Shown piece after piece: positions 14,601-29,300 of a stretch of DNA of 64,000 nt (the first letter of the stretch is position 1; each line of letters starts with the position of its first letter). The notes beneath the pieces are model-generated. The model saw nothing but the letters and a program-made list of their open reading frames with translations, was not told where the DNA came from and did not search any database. Source of the stretch: Heterobilharzia americana (Eukaryota > Platyhelminthes > Trematoda > Strigeidida > Schistosomatidae). The translations under genes and the position numbers were made by a program. Location: the NCBI GenBank assembly GCA_944470555.2, contig OX104127.1:29713661-29777660 (forward strand), in the 5' to 3' direction.

Positions 14601-17600
14601 GTGATTTCTCTGACCGTAACACTAGGTGATTTGGGTTCGAGTGTTAGGTGCGACATCAGTTCCATCGAGGCTGCAGATACGCCTTGTTGACGAGTGCCAG
14701 CAAGCACGAAACCTATGTCCAGAACTTCCCACCGATTGCCTCTAACCAACTAACATCTACTAATATGCATCGCGATGCTGAGCGTCCTAGCTTGGTGGTC
14801 ACATTGCAAGTATAATCGATAGGATTCTGCACTCAGGACTAGACAACATAAAGTTGGCTGCTCTCCCGTGACTATTTAATACATATAACCCAGTTATACA
14901 GGAGGCCGTTCATAGCCCTAATAGCTCAGTGGCAAAGTCACCGACTACAATACTGGGTGATGCGGGTTCGAATCTCAGGCGAAACATTAGTCCCGTCAAG
15001 GTTGCACACACAGCTTGCTGACGAGTGCCAAGAATCTCGAAACCTAGGTCCGTAGCGTCCTGGTGATTGCCTTCATGTACCCTAAATATCCATCTCAATG
15101 TGTCGTGATAGTGAGTCTTCTAGCTTGGCGGCTAAATGGCAAGCAGACAGCTAAAATGAAGTTGGTTACCCTCCAGCGACCAGTCAATTAATCTGGAAAC
15201 CTTCTTTTTAAAGTGGTATATTCTTAGTCTTCATGTGCATATGTCCAACAGTGCGATAAATATAACTGACTGATAATTAGTGAAGTAACCAATACTATAT
15301 ATGATTATGGCCAAATAGCTAATAGGTTTCCACTTCGGCATTTTATATAGACAGTACAGATAGTGCTTCGTAGTTTTTTTTTACACAGCTGACAGTAAGG
15401 ATTTCATGAATTGTCTGAAGATAGGTAAAAACGAATTTGATGATGGAACTGGCACATGATAAGTAGTTGGTTCGTGTAGTTTACTTGGTTGAGTTTTAAA
15501 TTAGTGTAGCTTGAAGCCTTTTGAGTAGAATAATTGTGTAACTCAGTTTCTGTGATTACAATTGCCAACCCGTGTATGGAGAACAGCTTATGTCATGTTA
15601 ATAAAGTCAAAGCTTTGATTGCATATAATCATATCCACACTTGTTCACCAAATTTGCAGTTATCAATAGGTTTACTTTCTTTCATTTAACTGCGTATCAT
15701 ACAGCACTATTTCCTATAAACTAGGATCTTCGATTCACCAGTGATATTTCAAAGATATCTGTGACCTCAATTCGTCTGTCAGCAACGATGTTTCACAGCT
15801 ATGTGATGGATAAGAATGTGTCATTTGGATCCACATTGGACTTTTCATTATCAAATAAATATGTTCTTGATACAGCATACAATGACCCAGTAAATAGTAA
15901 CAAATTCGCGAATGTTGTTAAGGCAATGAGACTCTTGGACTAAATACCAGTAGCGCCTATTCTCCTTCAGAACCTTATACTTCACCTAGCCGCGAAAATC
16001 AGAAGGCAAAGACGAGGCGTTTAACTGTAAGGAAAACACTTTATTCAACATTTATATATAGTTTTCATGAATATATAAAACCACGGGGCCAAAAGTTAAA
16101 TAAGTTATTTTGACTAGTCAACTGTAGGTCAAAGCTGTCCAATAAGGTTTTTTCTGACCAGGAATTGAAACCCAAAACTTCTACTTTAGCGGCTGATGAC
16201 TTGAAATGTTGATTTCCACTTAGTTCGTCTGATATCACAGTCCAAGTTCACGTATGGAAACTGATTCTTCTACTCTTTGATCAATACCACTTGTATGTAA
16301 TTCACATACACATTGTATGTCATTCAGTTCATTCTTTAAATATTTGTTACACCTTCTTTATCTTGCTTAACAGACAATGCAATCGCTTCTTTGAAATCGG
16401 AGAATGATATAAATCTTAGCTCAGAACAATTTCCCACTTTACACACGCTTGAACTGCGCGGGAATCGTTTAGTTACCTTAAATGGGATTGACGAAATGAA
16501 CAAGTTACAGACATTATACTGCGGAGAAAATATGTTAAGTAGGCTGGAGGGTATTTCCGGACTAACTTCATTGGTTCGATTGCATTTACGTGATAATCGT
16601 CTATCGAAGTTAACTGGTTTCACTGAAGCTTTAACGTCATTGGAATATATAAACTTAAGGTTTGTTTATTTTCTCATATCTGTTCAATCTCCAACTTGTT
16701 TACAGTTAAGTGTTTATTCAAAATATTTTTCTTTATGAACCGAAATCGATTGTAGAACGATTTAAAACTGGGAAGTATTGAGCTTTTGCTCTACCTTAGC
16801 TGAGAACGTCTTAAGAAGTCACATCCTTTTGTATAACTTTCAGACTATTAGTCAGTTATTCTTAACCATTGTTTGTATTTAAACAGCTAAAATCCCCGGC
16901 TTTCTTTAAATGTTCAACTTCGACAACATTACTGAGCATAACAAATGCTAACACATTACAGGACATTTAGCCACTAATTTTAACTTTTATGTCCTTATAT
17001 CCGTGTGTTTCAGAATCAACAAAACTTTATTCACCATTGTATTAAATTGTTACGTAAACATGACAGAACACTTTAACGTTATGGTACCATCTTCTTCAGT
17101 ATAATTGTTTTTATATTATACTGTCGTTGACTGGACAGAATTGATCAATCTCTATTGGCATATGGGCTCCTGTGCGGATGCCTCGATATTGTCTGTGTTC
17201 TAATTATATTGATGATGGGTCGTGGCTAGCAGTCCAATCAACGACGGTATGATATAAAGACAATTATATTAAAACTATACCCGTTGCACAAGAAGTGTCT
17301 GTCGTGGCTTGGGGGTGTAGTGGGTAACGTTCTGGAGTTTGAAGCGATCGCTCTCAAGTCCGAATCCCGGTGGGAACAATATCACTCACTGGGAAGCAGG
17401 TACATCCAGCTGACGAGTCCCAAATGGGACGGAATGCGCATCCTGGATTCTACTGCTAGCCACGATCCAACATCAATATCATCTTCTTTGTTGGTATTGT
17501 GTTAGTGAAGACTTTCAAGAATGAGAGATATTAGACTATGCTGTTCCATTGGATTTCCATAAAATTAATCTACTAATTAATGTTAAAGTTTTCTGCGGGT

Positions 17601-20302
17601 CAGGATGTTAAATTTCCACTTTATACTATAAAGACTGTTAGTACGTACTTCTCAAATTACGCTCAAAGTAAATTGTATTTACTTCTGAAGATCAAATAAT
17701 AGGCGTATTATTTCATCTCAGTTTAGTTAACAAATGTATCACACAGTGAAACAGTATTATTCACTGATTTATGTTTCGAACACAATTTATTTTCCATATT
17801 CATAAAAGATAACTCCACAACTGCGAAACATGGTTTACATAATCTTAGTTATCTCTCTTTCTTTGTGATTAGAGTAGTATAGTTTTCCATACATTTAGAA
17901 CAACTGCAGAATCATTCCTATTACTTGTATTTGGTGCTAATTCGATCAACAAAGGTTAGGTTATCAATCCCTCCGTCCATCCAACTAGTTTTTAATAGTG
18001 TCTGTCTGTACCACCCTAGTGTATGGTTGGGTTTAGTTACATGCACAACTATAGCTGGGCTGTCTTCAAGGATTATTTATCTTACTACGGTCTACCAATC
18101 TTCATTTAGCTAGTCTTTATGTTCAGATAACTTAACTGTCCCTTATCCTATACTTTGACCTATCTAACTGATCTCACAACCATTCCAAAGGATTCAGTAA
18201 ATTAAATTATTTTACCCAATTGGATTAATAGGAACTTGTAATCTAGAAAGCTTATTTCTAAATGAACTTACAAAGCTAAACTCTACTCTACTCTTAGCCT
18301 TATTTAGAATCGTATATCATGTCTCCAAGATGGCTTCCCTGTATGGTAACACTATTATTAGGAAGCTGAGTATCTGGTATAACTCAGTCTCTCTTCTTAT
18401 ATTTTATAAACTCCTGGATCTTGCCTGTTGGTCTCTACTGTTCCCCTTTATTTTTACCCGGGTTGCTGAAAAAAGACTATGTATGCTATGTTACGTAGGA
18501 CTCTAAAGGTTGTCAGCAGAACTAGTGGTATACCTCTAAACCTTCTAGTTAAAACAGTTGTGGACAAGCACATCTAGCAGGAGTTATTTAATCAGATGAC
18601 CAGCATCCCCTTCACTGTCAGCTCTCTGAGTGTCGGTCGTCTGGAAGTAGAAGGAACAAGTACTTAAGACTTTATGCACGTACTGAAAAAAAAGTAAAAA
18701 CTCTACAATATCGTATTTAGCTGGTCTGCTGTGCAGTGAAGAAAGCATTAGAAACGAATTAACTAATCATGTTTTTGAAAGAAAACTAATTCATGATGAA
18801 TATGTTACAATTTATACATGGTGAATCTAATTCCTAATCTGACTGTCTACGTAAATTAACTGTACATTTTCAATAAAGTTGTAGACAGAGTGAATATTAT
18901 TATCCTTTCTATATAATTTGTACTTATTTCATTTTACTGTATATTATTATTATTATTGTTATTTGTCCCTTAGGTTCCCAGAGGAACATACGACTTCAGT
19001 AGCACGTCACCATTTCATTCTGCTCTCTACAGTCTTTTCAACCTCGTTCCACGACTGTCCACAACCTTTCATTGCTTCCTCACACCATCTCTTCTATGTC
19101 ACCCTCACCTCGGACGCCTAACTCGTCGTTTCCTCTTTGGATTCCACTTGACGGCCTGACCTGGCGTGTGATGTCCTCAAACGGTCTTCTCAGTGTATGC
19201 CCAATCCATCTCCATTTTCTCCTGGATAGTTGCTGGGTAATAGGTTCTTGGTCTATTCGTTGCCAGCCAGAGTTTCTCGCCGCTTATTCTTAGTATTCTG
19301 GCCATCTGATCTTCAATATTGAGTGAGCGTAGGCGGCAGCTGTTGATGAATGTCATAGTCTGTTGGAATTGCTCTTCGTGACTCGCCAAGTCTCTCAACC
19401 ATCACATAAAAGCACTGACTTGATTGAATTAGTATTGAAAATCTGGATCTTGTTCATGCTTTGAGCTGAGTGCAGTAGCTCCACACTGATTTAAGGTTAA
19501 TGAAGGCTTGTTTTGCTGTTTCCAATCCTGTCTTTGACATCCTCATCTATGCCACCTCCACCTGTAGTTGAAATGATGCTACGCTGCCTAAGTAGGTGAA
19601 AGAGACAACTTGCTTAAGATTTCTCCCGTTGATAGTGACTGATGCTCGTTTTTGTTGGTTAGGTATCTTCATCACTTCTGTCTTCTCTACGTTCACCTGA
19701 AGAAGGTCACGTCTTCGCTGCCTTGCCTCTTCTGCCAACTTGTTGGTTTTCACCTGTAGATCTTCGAGTTTGTGTGATATTATACATGAATCATCGGCGA
19801 AATCCAAATCTCCTAGACTCTTTTCATCAGTCAAGCAACGTATGCCCATCTTCTCGCTCCTCACGGTTTGTTGCATGATCCAGTCCAGTCCAGTTGACCA
19901 CAATCAGGAAGATGATCGGTGATAGTAGGCGGCGGCCTTGTCTTACTCCTTCCTGTCTTCACTTCAAAGGCGTCACTGGCCTTTCCATTGTGGATCACTT
20001 GGCATGTGGCGTCTCCATATAGCTGTTGAATGAGTTTGATAAATGTCTGTGGCACTCCGTAGTGTTGAAGTATACATGTATACTATTTCTGTCTAATCAA
20101 GGCTATGTGACATGCTGAAAATTGTGTATTCTCAAAGCAGCTTTCAGATAAAGCCATTATTATTATTATTATTATTATTCCTAATCTCAGCTTTGTTATC
20201 ATTATTAGCCACATTTTTCTGACAGTTACTAGCGGACTTATTGGTTGATTCAGAAGATTAGCTATTGACGAGTAGGACGTCCTTAATGTATCTGATTTCT
20301 TG

Positions 20303-20347
<45 letters not shown>

Positions 20348-23300
20348 GTCACATGGTCTGTGATGAAATCGACTTATTTTGGAATTGCTTTCAAGGTGTA
20401 TTGACTTAAACTAGAGAAATGCTGAGAACTAAGAAACACTTGAGTTGCACTTCATCCTATTTTCATACTTGTTATTACGCATCAGTGACTCTACATGGAA
20501 TCTTAAGTCATTGGCCCTCAAGAACATCACTGGTTTAGCATCTCGTGGTTCACATTTTCAAGGTTCATTTGATCCACAATACAGTACAATCACTATCTGA
20601 CATTATTCATCATCATGGCCACCTTGTTTTTATCTGCAGCTTCAATATGCTACAGTATGGTTGTTTGTGTCCTATAGTCTCCTGATAGCCACTTCCAAGC
20701 AAATTACAACATAGTCTTTGGATAATATTGAGCCGTCTATGTAGAATCCCATACGCCAACAGAGATTGATCAAAACGACTCAGTATGATTACCAATGGGA
20801 AATCGCAACTATCAATAAATTACAAGGGATATTTGTTGCAGAAGAGGTGGCTCTCATAAGTCAGTAGGCTAGTAGATGGGGCTCTGGTGTTTGAATTGTT
20901 GCGTGCTGGATTCGAGTACTCAGGGAACACTCTTTGGATAGCAGTTGCATCTAGACGACAAGTAACACTGATAATCACCATCAAACAAATCATTTGCACA
21001 TATAGTTGAATCGATGACCAATGGTGTAAATGGACAAAAAATATTACAGTTGAACGGAGTAGAATAAGTTCTATAACAAGAAGACACTATACTTCTCAAG
21101 CGTTCAAGAGATTTTCCATTCAGATATTCAAAATACATGTCTGGTGGCATTCAGTCTAGATTTGTTTTTTCCTTGAAGTGTATCTGAAGTAAAAATTACC
21201 TGTCGCGAATTTCAATCCCATATCATATTTTTTTCAAATTATGACAGCATTTCATGCTATAGCATGAAATGAGTAAGTATGTGTCATGGATGTTATTCAT
21301 TTAACAAAATGTGAATTCTAATACTTTTGTTTAGTTTTTGTGTGCATTACAATATAGAACCAATGTAAGCTTTTGCATTTGTTAATGGTGTAGATTCCTT
21401 GAAATAATTCATCCTAAGTAGCTAGACAGGAAATGCATTTCTATCAATAAAACAGATGTCACATCTATGCGATAATTATCAGTATATATCAATCCATTTT
21501 CTTCTAAATTAAATATGTACCTCATGGATACGAGTGTGATGAACGTTTCCTTTATAAACTGGTTTCCTCATTTTGTCATGACTTCTCTGAAGTGAGAAGG
21601 AAAGTAGCTTCTGCCATATACATGTTTTAGTTCGTACAAATCTTAATATATCCCATGTACTTCATAAAGTTTCCATTTACGAATTCGGCAAATAACCTAA
21701 AGTCCATAGTGAAAAAGTTAAACCCAACTAACCAGTAAAAGTTAAGTAGTATTTCAAAGGTAGCGGTACACAATAGCTTAGGGTACTCCAATGTTGTAAT
21801 TGTCTAACGTCTAACCGTCATTGTGTTGTGTTGCAATGATATCCTATTAAATATTAAAGAGACCGTATGCTCTACTAAACGAAGCTACCCACAATCGATT
21901 TCAAAAGTGAACAGTAGTAATGAACTCCAACATAACTTTCTTCATTAACATTAGAGATTTACTATTTCAATCAGTTAATCATTGATACTTCAGCTGTTAT
22001 ACAAGAAAAATCAGTGATGTTTTATTCAGCACTAAATTTATTCATTTCTCAAGCAGTTTCTTTACTTAAGCTGAGTTTCAACACGAAATCAATATTGACT
22101 TAGAGAATTTTTTCCAGACTTTTTAACAGTATGCAATGGCAGTCGAAGCAACAACAAAAATTCTATTGGATTTGGAGGGAGTTGCAGGGATTTGGCATTT
22201 ACATAAACTACTGAGAGAAGTATAAAATATTTCCAAGTTGTTATTCGTCGTAGACTGACACCAGTTGGAGGAACAAAGGAAACCTGGGAGCACTGGACAG
22301 CTATTTGTCCTACTATGGGACTCCTCAGCAGTGCTCAACCACGACCCCACCAGGGATCGAACCCGCGACCTTGAGGTTCCGTGGCCAGCATAATGCCATT
22401 GAGCCACTGGGTCAGGATCTACTACTCCATATTTCCAACTTCTGTTAGCTCACGATATAGTGCAACCACCACCCAATGTCATCGTTGAGTAACTGTCCTC
22501 ATGACCATCAGGCTTTGTCTCCACTGGTCACGACTTCTCATTGAAACTTCCGGAATACCTCTTAAGCTAGTCACCAATGAACACCAGTTCCATTGAAATT
22601 TGAGGGAGTTGTGGGGATTCGGCAATGCTTCAAATTGACTTCATGTATTCTTCTGTTTTTTTGTTTATTGTTTTATTTGTATTTGTCAAAACCAAAGATT
22701 TCTCAATAAGGGGCACAGAAGTTAATTTTTTACGTCTGATGAAAACGTGATTGAATGTCAGTCAGTTTTACCAATAAAGTCGTGAGCTAACAGAAGTTGG
22801 AAATATGGAGTAGTAGATCCTGACCCAGTGGCTCAATGGCATTATGCTGGCCACGGAACCTCAAGGTCGCGGGTTCGATCCCTGATGGGGTCGTGGTTGA
22901 GCACTGCTGAGGAGTCCCATAGTAGGACAAAACAGCTGTCCAGTGCTCCCAGGTTTCCTTTGTTCCTCCAACTGATGTCAGTCTACGACCAATAACAACT
23001 TGAAAAAATTCTATGTTGTTAAAGGCAGTTGGTTTTTCCAATGTTCTACAGCAATTCTTACTCAAAATTAATACAATAGTTGAAACTTCCCAACGCTATA
23101 TCGCATTTTATATTGTGTTAGTTAGTAAGCCAAACACAGCTGACATGTCATGACTTCCCAAGTGGAACTTCTTGACAATTTTCAGCTAAAAACATGTCTA
23201 TATATATATATATATATATATATTTCGGAGAGATGGTTTCTATGATATTTAATGAATTTGAAGATAGACAGGGTTTAATTTTAAACTGTTGGAATCCAGC

Positions 23301-26300
23301 ACATGGTTCGTATTTCTTCTACCAACTTTTCTCTATTTTTTCTTTTGCATTTAACTTTCTTAGAGGCAATCAGATTTCAAAATTTTCTGAAGTTAAACAA
23401 TTAAGCTGCTTACCTTCACTGAAATTTCTTTCACTGATTGGTAAGTGAATGAAAAAAAAAATCTTCATTTGCTCATAAATTTATACTATAAAAAGCCTTC
23501 TCAATCCAAATAATGATAAAAACTAAGTTATGAAGTACATTACAATAACAAAGAAAGAAGGAAGGAAACTAGCCCAAAGTGAATTACTGTTCAGTGCTCA
23601 CTAGTTACTAGCTTTTAGATGAGATCTGTGGAGTTCTAATGAGAAGTAGTGACTGGTGGGGCGAACTAAGTCGGATGTGAGGCTAGTTACGCAACGACAG
23701 CAATAGATTGAGGTCGCACTATATCGCGAACTGATAGAAGTAGGGAATGTGGAGCACTTGATGCTGATCCGATGGCTGAAGGGTGACTTGCTGGCCACGG
23801 AACCTGAAGGTCGTCGGTTTGACCCCTGATGAGTTCATGGGTGCCCATCACTGAGGTATCCCATGCTAGGGAGAAACAGCTGTTCAATGCCCCGAGGTTT
23901 TCAATGGTCCTTCAATTAATGTTAGTCTGTGAGATTAATAAAATATATCCCCACAAACCTCCCAATTAAAATTAATCTGAAACATTTGAATTCTGATGGT
24001 GATTTTGAATGGTCTACAGTGTATATTTCCCCGGATTAGAGGAAACTGTGACTGGTAACGAACCGACCAAAAACCTATTACACAGCAACTATCCAGGAGA
24101 AAGTGGAGATGGATTGGGCATACACTGAGAAGACCGTTTGGGGACCTCACACGCCAGGTCAGGCCGTCGAGTGGAATCCAAAGAGGAAACGACGAGTTAG
24201 GCGTCCGAGGTGAGGGTGACATAGAGGAGATGGTGTGAGGAAGCAATGAAAGGTTGTGGACAGTCGTGGAGCGAGGTTCAAAAGACTTCAGAGAGGAGAG
24301 TGCACTGAAGATGTGCTACTGACTCCCTATGTTCCACCTGGAACCCAAGGGAAAAATAATAACGTTTCTGTGATGTTATTTGCTTGATGTTGGCTGTCTT
24401 TGAAACTCAAGAGTCCTGTTTCATTATTTTCCATGTCTCGTCGCTTAGATTTACGTGCATCCTAATGAATGGTGTTGCTGCTGGGACTCGAACCCTACAC
24501 CCATCAATTCAAGAGACGAAGTATGGTTTATTTATTACTGAAACATAAAAGCTACCCCCTATGCAATCGTCATCATTAATTACCCACTGTTACTTGCAAT
24601 ATTTGTAATTTCAAAATAGGACGAAACGCTCATTCTGCGTTTTACTATTAAGAACCACTATGCAAGATCACATAACAACAAACCTTTAGGCAATGTTGAG
24701 GCGTCTACATAGGAACCCATAACTCAACAGAAACCAACCGATTCTATCCATTGTAATAATCAGCGAGAGAAAACAAGTGTCAATAAGTTAGTAAGTTTCC
24801 TCCAAAACTTTAAAATATTCGAACATATACTTTGCATCATGAAACTCTGAGTTTTGAAGATATCGACTCATTGTCCAGAAGTAAACTTCAACCATATAGG
24901 AAGAACAGACAATTTGGGCTGGATACAAAGACGCATAATTAGTTCACTAATGCAAAGACATCACGAAAAGATTTCAAATGAAGCCATTGAGAAGTGCATT
25001 TCAGGTTCAACTACTACCAATTTTACTGAAGTTTATATAGCCAGTTAGTATAGTCAGTTTACGTAGTGACAAATATCATAATTGATAGTAATGAAAGATA
25101 GTGGTTAGCAGTGAAATCCAGGATATGTGTTCTATCCTATTTGGGACTCGTCAGCTAGACGTACCTGCTTCCCAGCTAATCATGTTGTTCTCACTGAGAC
25201 TCGAATCCGTGAACGATCTCTCCAAACTCCACAGCGTTATCCACTGGGTCACGATAGCTGCTCCTTGTGTGACAGATATATTTTTATGCCATTACAAGCA
25301 TTGACATAAAATGTCATAACCTTCTGAGATTTTGACATGGTATTACTGTAAATTAAATTGAATTCAGTCATGATAATGCGAATTTTATGAGCGTTGGCAT
25401 AATTTTGAACTTGGCTTCACAGACTCTCACTTCTAATAATCTATATGTTAGATAGTTATCTGAAAGCTTATAAATGGGCGTACTTTCTTAATTTATTCAT
25501 CATCTGTAGAAGAGTTAAACGAATTCAATTTCTTCTTCTTTTATTTTGTTCTAAAATGTTTGTAATAGGATGAAGGAATTGAAACTGACATATGAAATTA
25601 GGTTTTGTGTTAGTGTTTATCGTTTACTTCTGAATGGGATTATTTTCGTCCACCTTATGGTCAAGTCAAAAATTACATTCGGTGTACTGAATATTTCAAT
25701 ACACAAATCTGTAGGTGGTTTCAGAGATTCATTCAATTCAAACGAAAAAAAATATGCATACCATTTAAGGTTCTAAATTGTCTTTCATATTGTTTCCATT
25801 GGAAGACGGTATCATCTATAGAACTGCTATTATCCTCAAGCTTTATGGTATGTCACAAATTTAAAAAAGTTAGGATTAAACAAACTGATTTTAATCCCAA
25901 ACGTCTAAAGTTTCACTTCAGAATGGGTCAAGAGTGGAAAATATCATTAGATCCGGGATAGCAACCAATTTCATATTAGAAGACAGAGTTCGAAGAGAAT
26001 ACTTATTTTCGGTAAATTGTCGTCAGGCTTTACATTAAGAAATTATTCAGCATAGTCATTTGATATCAACATGGTTAAATTAACTCGGATATATGAATTA
26101 GAAGATAACAGTAAAGGTGATAATAACAAAATAAAGCAAAATCTCGGAAAGTTTATATATTCTCAGTAGTCAATCCTTGTAGGTGTGTGAATGAATTGTG
26201 TATCTTCGGGGATAGAGGGAAATAAAATTATTGTCGCATAGCGATTCGATGATAAAATGTTAAAATTCCTAGGCATTTATGAAACTAAGGCGGAAAAATA

Positions 26301-29300
26301 AAATGATAATGATAAGAGTACAAACAAAGATGATATTTACACTCATCCGGGTGCCCATGAAGGAATTTACTGTAATTCTATCTGGGTTGGAGTTGAGTCC
26401 ATGGGAGGGAACGAACAAACATCTGAATACATAAATTAGGTTTGAAAATTTTAATCGCTAAGGCTTCTGTCATGCTTAGCAATTGGAGGGGTACAAACCT
26501 GGAGTATTGTGATGGGACTTTGTATACGATAGTAAATGCTGAGGTTTTGTCAATCTTATGCTCACTATCTACTAGATGGGTGAGTATTGAGCTTTTGTAG
26601 TTGTTTCATGTTATTTAGTCCGAGGTGCTGAACGAATTCTATCAGTCATTTTGCAGTTCGACCGCCAAGATTGAAGGCTCAGCATCGCGATGCACTTTGA
26701 TGGGTGTAGTGACCACATTGTGACCGTAACCTTGCCGTTCTTTTCAATCTGTTTATCACTTCACCAAAGCAGTATATTCTTTCAATTTACAGCATCTTGA
26801 CAAAACGTTTTATTGAATTTGGGGGTTTGTGGGGATTTAGAGATATTTCAAGTTCGTATTTATCATGGACTGACATCAGCTGGGGGAACATCGCAAACCT
26901 CAAATTTCGTGAACTGACTGGAATTGGAAATATGAACCAATGGATTCCGACCCAGTAGCTCAATGGCAACGTGCTGGTCATGGGAACTGAAGGTCGCGGG
27001 TTTGAGCCCTGGCGTGGTCGTGGGTGCGCGCTGCTGAAGAGTCCCGTACTAGAATGAAACAGCTGTCGATTGCCCCCAGGTATCCAATGTTCTTCCAACT
27101 GACGTCAGTCCATGATGAATACCAACTTGAAAATATTTTATACTACTCTCAGTAGTTTATGTAAAGAGCGAAAATATTCGAAGGAGTCTAAACTTTTCTA
27201 TGCTGATTTATAGATAATCCAGTTACTGAGAAAGATAAATATCGTCAAATGGTAATTGGACTGGTGAATACATTACAGCGACTAGATAAGCAGGGTGTCC
27301 CAGATTCACTTCGTATTGTGGCTGTAGACTATGTGAAAGAACATGTAAGTTTTCAGCCTGAATTGCTTTATAACATCTTTTATAGTTCGTTTTAACATAT
27401 AATCCAGTGTGGAACGCTTGAAACTCCTGTACATACGTTTGTATATGTCCTAGCACTCAGTAACAGTAAAAACCAGTTACCTTCATAGGTAACGAATCTG
27501 CAGCCATTTAACCATGTGGCTGACTCACTGGATTTTGACTACAACTTTACTTTTCTCATGCTTCGTATTTTTAATTTCAGTCAGTTCGCAGCTTCTTTCA
27601 CACCAAGCATACTGACATGATCCGTTCATCGTACAGCAGTAGAAGCAGAAGGTTAACTGAAGAATTTCCCATATTTACAACGCCCTGCGTAGTTTTTATT
27701 TCCGCTGATTACCAACTTACACTTAGACATAACTTTCATGAAAGGATAATATACGTCAGAAAGTCACAAGAAATCATTTTCTTCTGTAGTGAATGAGTAT
27801 CAACTGGCTGTCCTATAATTTTAGCTTTAGATGATCAAACCTTCATATGGAGTCTATAGAGTATAATATTTATTGTCATATGGTGAACTACTCTCATATG
27901 TTATCCCATCTTGTAAAATAATAAACATCGGGGGGTTTTGTGTATCGGTAAGTGGAAAGATAAATAGACAGGAGAAAGTAGGACAGAAAGATAATTTATT
28001 CTTTTAAGGTTAGACGCTTTCCCAGCAATATGGGGAAAAATAACAAACTAGGTTTGTGGGAGGTTAAAGTACATTCAATCAATGATAAGACTAAAAATAT
28101 GACAAGTGTGTCAAGAATGGCAAACAGTTCAAGGCAATATTTCCATGGGCTGAGATCAATCGGAGAGCCAGTGAAAACTTGGGAGATCTTGAGATGTGTT
28201 CCACCCCAGTGTGAGGCTCTTCAGCAGTAAGGAACTACAACCCAATGAGGGGCTGGATGAGGTTATCAAGTCACAGTGAAAACTCCCAGGCTCAAATAAA
28301 CTTCTTTATCTTCAAACTAGAATGGATTTCTTCAAGCTTTTGAATATGCTTAGCTGATGAATTTCAGTGAACGCTACGCTGAAATGATAGATTTCGTGTG
28401 AGTTGTTTTGAAAACATCTCCTTAAATTCTACATTAGAAAACACAAAGTAATTGCAGCAGCTTAATCGGTGCCTACTTATCCCTCCCAACGGCTTACGAA
28501 TTTACCGAATTTCAGAATATTGGAGGTACTTATGGATTAGTTAGCACGATACTGACAGCTAAAATGCAAAACCCTCAGTTACTAGCTATTTCAAGGTCAT
28601 GATATCCAGCAAAGGGCGTCGGAATTTAAAAGAAATAGATAGCTGGTTGATACGTCCATTGAAATAAGGACACTTGTACTTATCTTTCATAATATGCAAC
28701 TTTCTAATGGTTGTTCTCTTACATTTGAATGGCTTAATATAGAAGTACAGCTTAACCATTGTGGCAGAGTATAATTTCATATTAACTGTGTTCATTTCGT
28801 ATTACCTACAACGGTGTGATGTAAGTTGCTGATTCGCTTTTCCAATAAAAAATCTCGCATGCATCCACATCAAAGTAACCTGACAATACTGGACCCTGTT
28901 TTCTTTGTACAGTGTTTTCAAAGTTATGAGGTAAGCAGGATAAGGTTATGGACAGTAAACTATATGAAATAGGTCGTTCATAAACAATACTGTCTAACTG
29001 TATTGTATGCTTAGCAAAGCAGCTAATACGGCGTTGTGTTGTGGCAAATTACACATGTCTTACTCGTATATCAACCAACACTTTTGCGCATTACTCACAC
29101 CAGTAGTTCCAGGTCTTATACTTTAGTGTCAGATCTGGGTTTAGTCTTATGCTGCTATAGCTGACATTATATATCTGGGTAGATAGAGACTCTACATATC
29201 AAAATCACTTCACTGTTCACCTCGTTTGGGCGCCATCTACAATCTAGCCGATAGCCTTGTCTTCACTGTGTAAGTAATGACAACGATGCTGGACTAATGG

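Larger units (their letters stand above)
14395..15200. repeat. Family C hammerhead SINE: one minus unit and a plus-strand tandem dimer
   Basis: 14395-14575 is a minus-strand piece with a reversed tRNA-like head (CGTTACCACTGAGCTATTTG). Two plus units follow in tandem at about 14580-14915 and 14916-15200. Each begins with a tRNA-like head (TAGCTCAGTGG A box and GGGTTCGAATCTC-type B box) and each has a hammerhead about 90 bases further on. The repeat period is about 335 bases. A tandem dimer fits origin from multimeric or rolling RNA. Confidence 0.7.
8632..16373 (+). other. LRRC23 intron a (7.7 kb)
   Basis: GT-AG intron. Besides the listed family C repeats and RTE copy I see no gene. 8700-9600, 10140-11430 and 13010-14390 hold AT-rich unassigned sequence. 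A 60-codon ORF at 15761-15943 has no recognisable domain or convincing donor. Confidence 0.7.
16660..23363 (+). other. LRRC23 intron b (6.7 kb)
   Basis: Contains the family A, B and X repeats, the third non-LTR fragment, an RTE copy, a microsatellite and the palindrome listed separately. 17500-18260 and 21280-22140 show nothing recognisable. Confidence 0.7.

Noticed and set aside
15761..15943. 60-codon ORF upstream of LRRC23 exon b
   Set aside because: No domain, no convincing donor, and it would interrupt the phase-1 junction between exons a and b.
22350..22410. Apparent tRNA gene (tRNA-like boxes, also at 14590, 14930, 22830, 26950 and 34050)
   Set aside because: The A and B boxes sit in repeated SINE units and I could not fold a proper cloverleaf; they are pol III heads of repeats, not tRNA genes.
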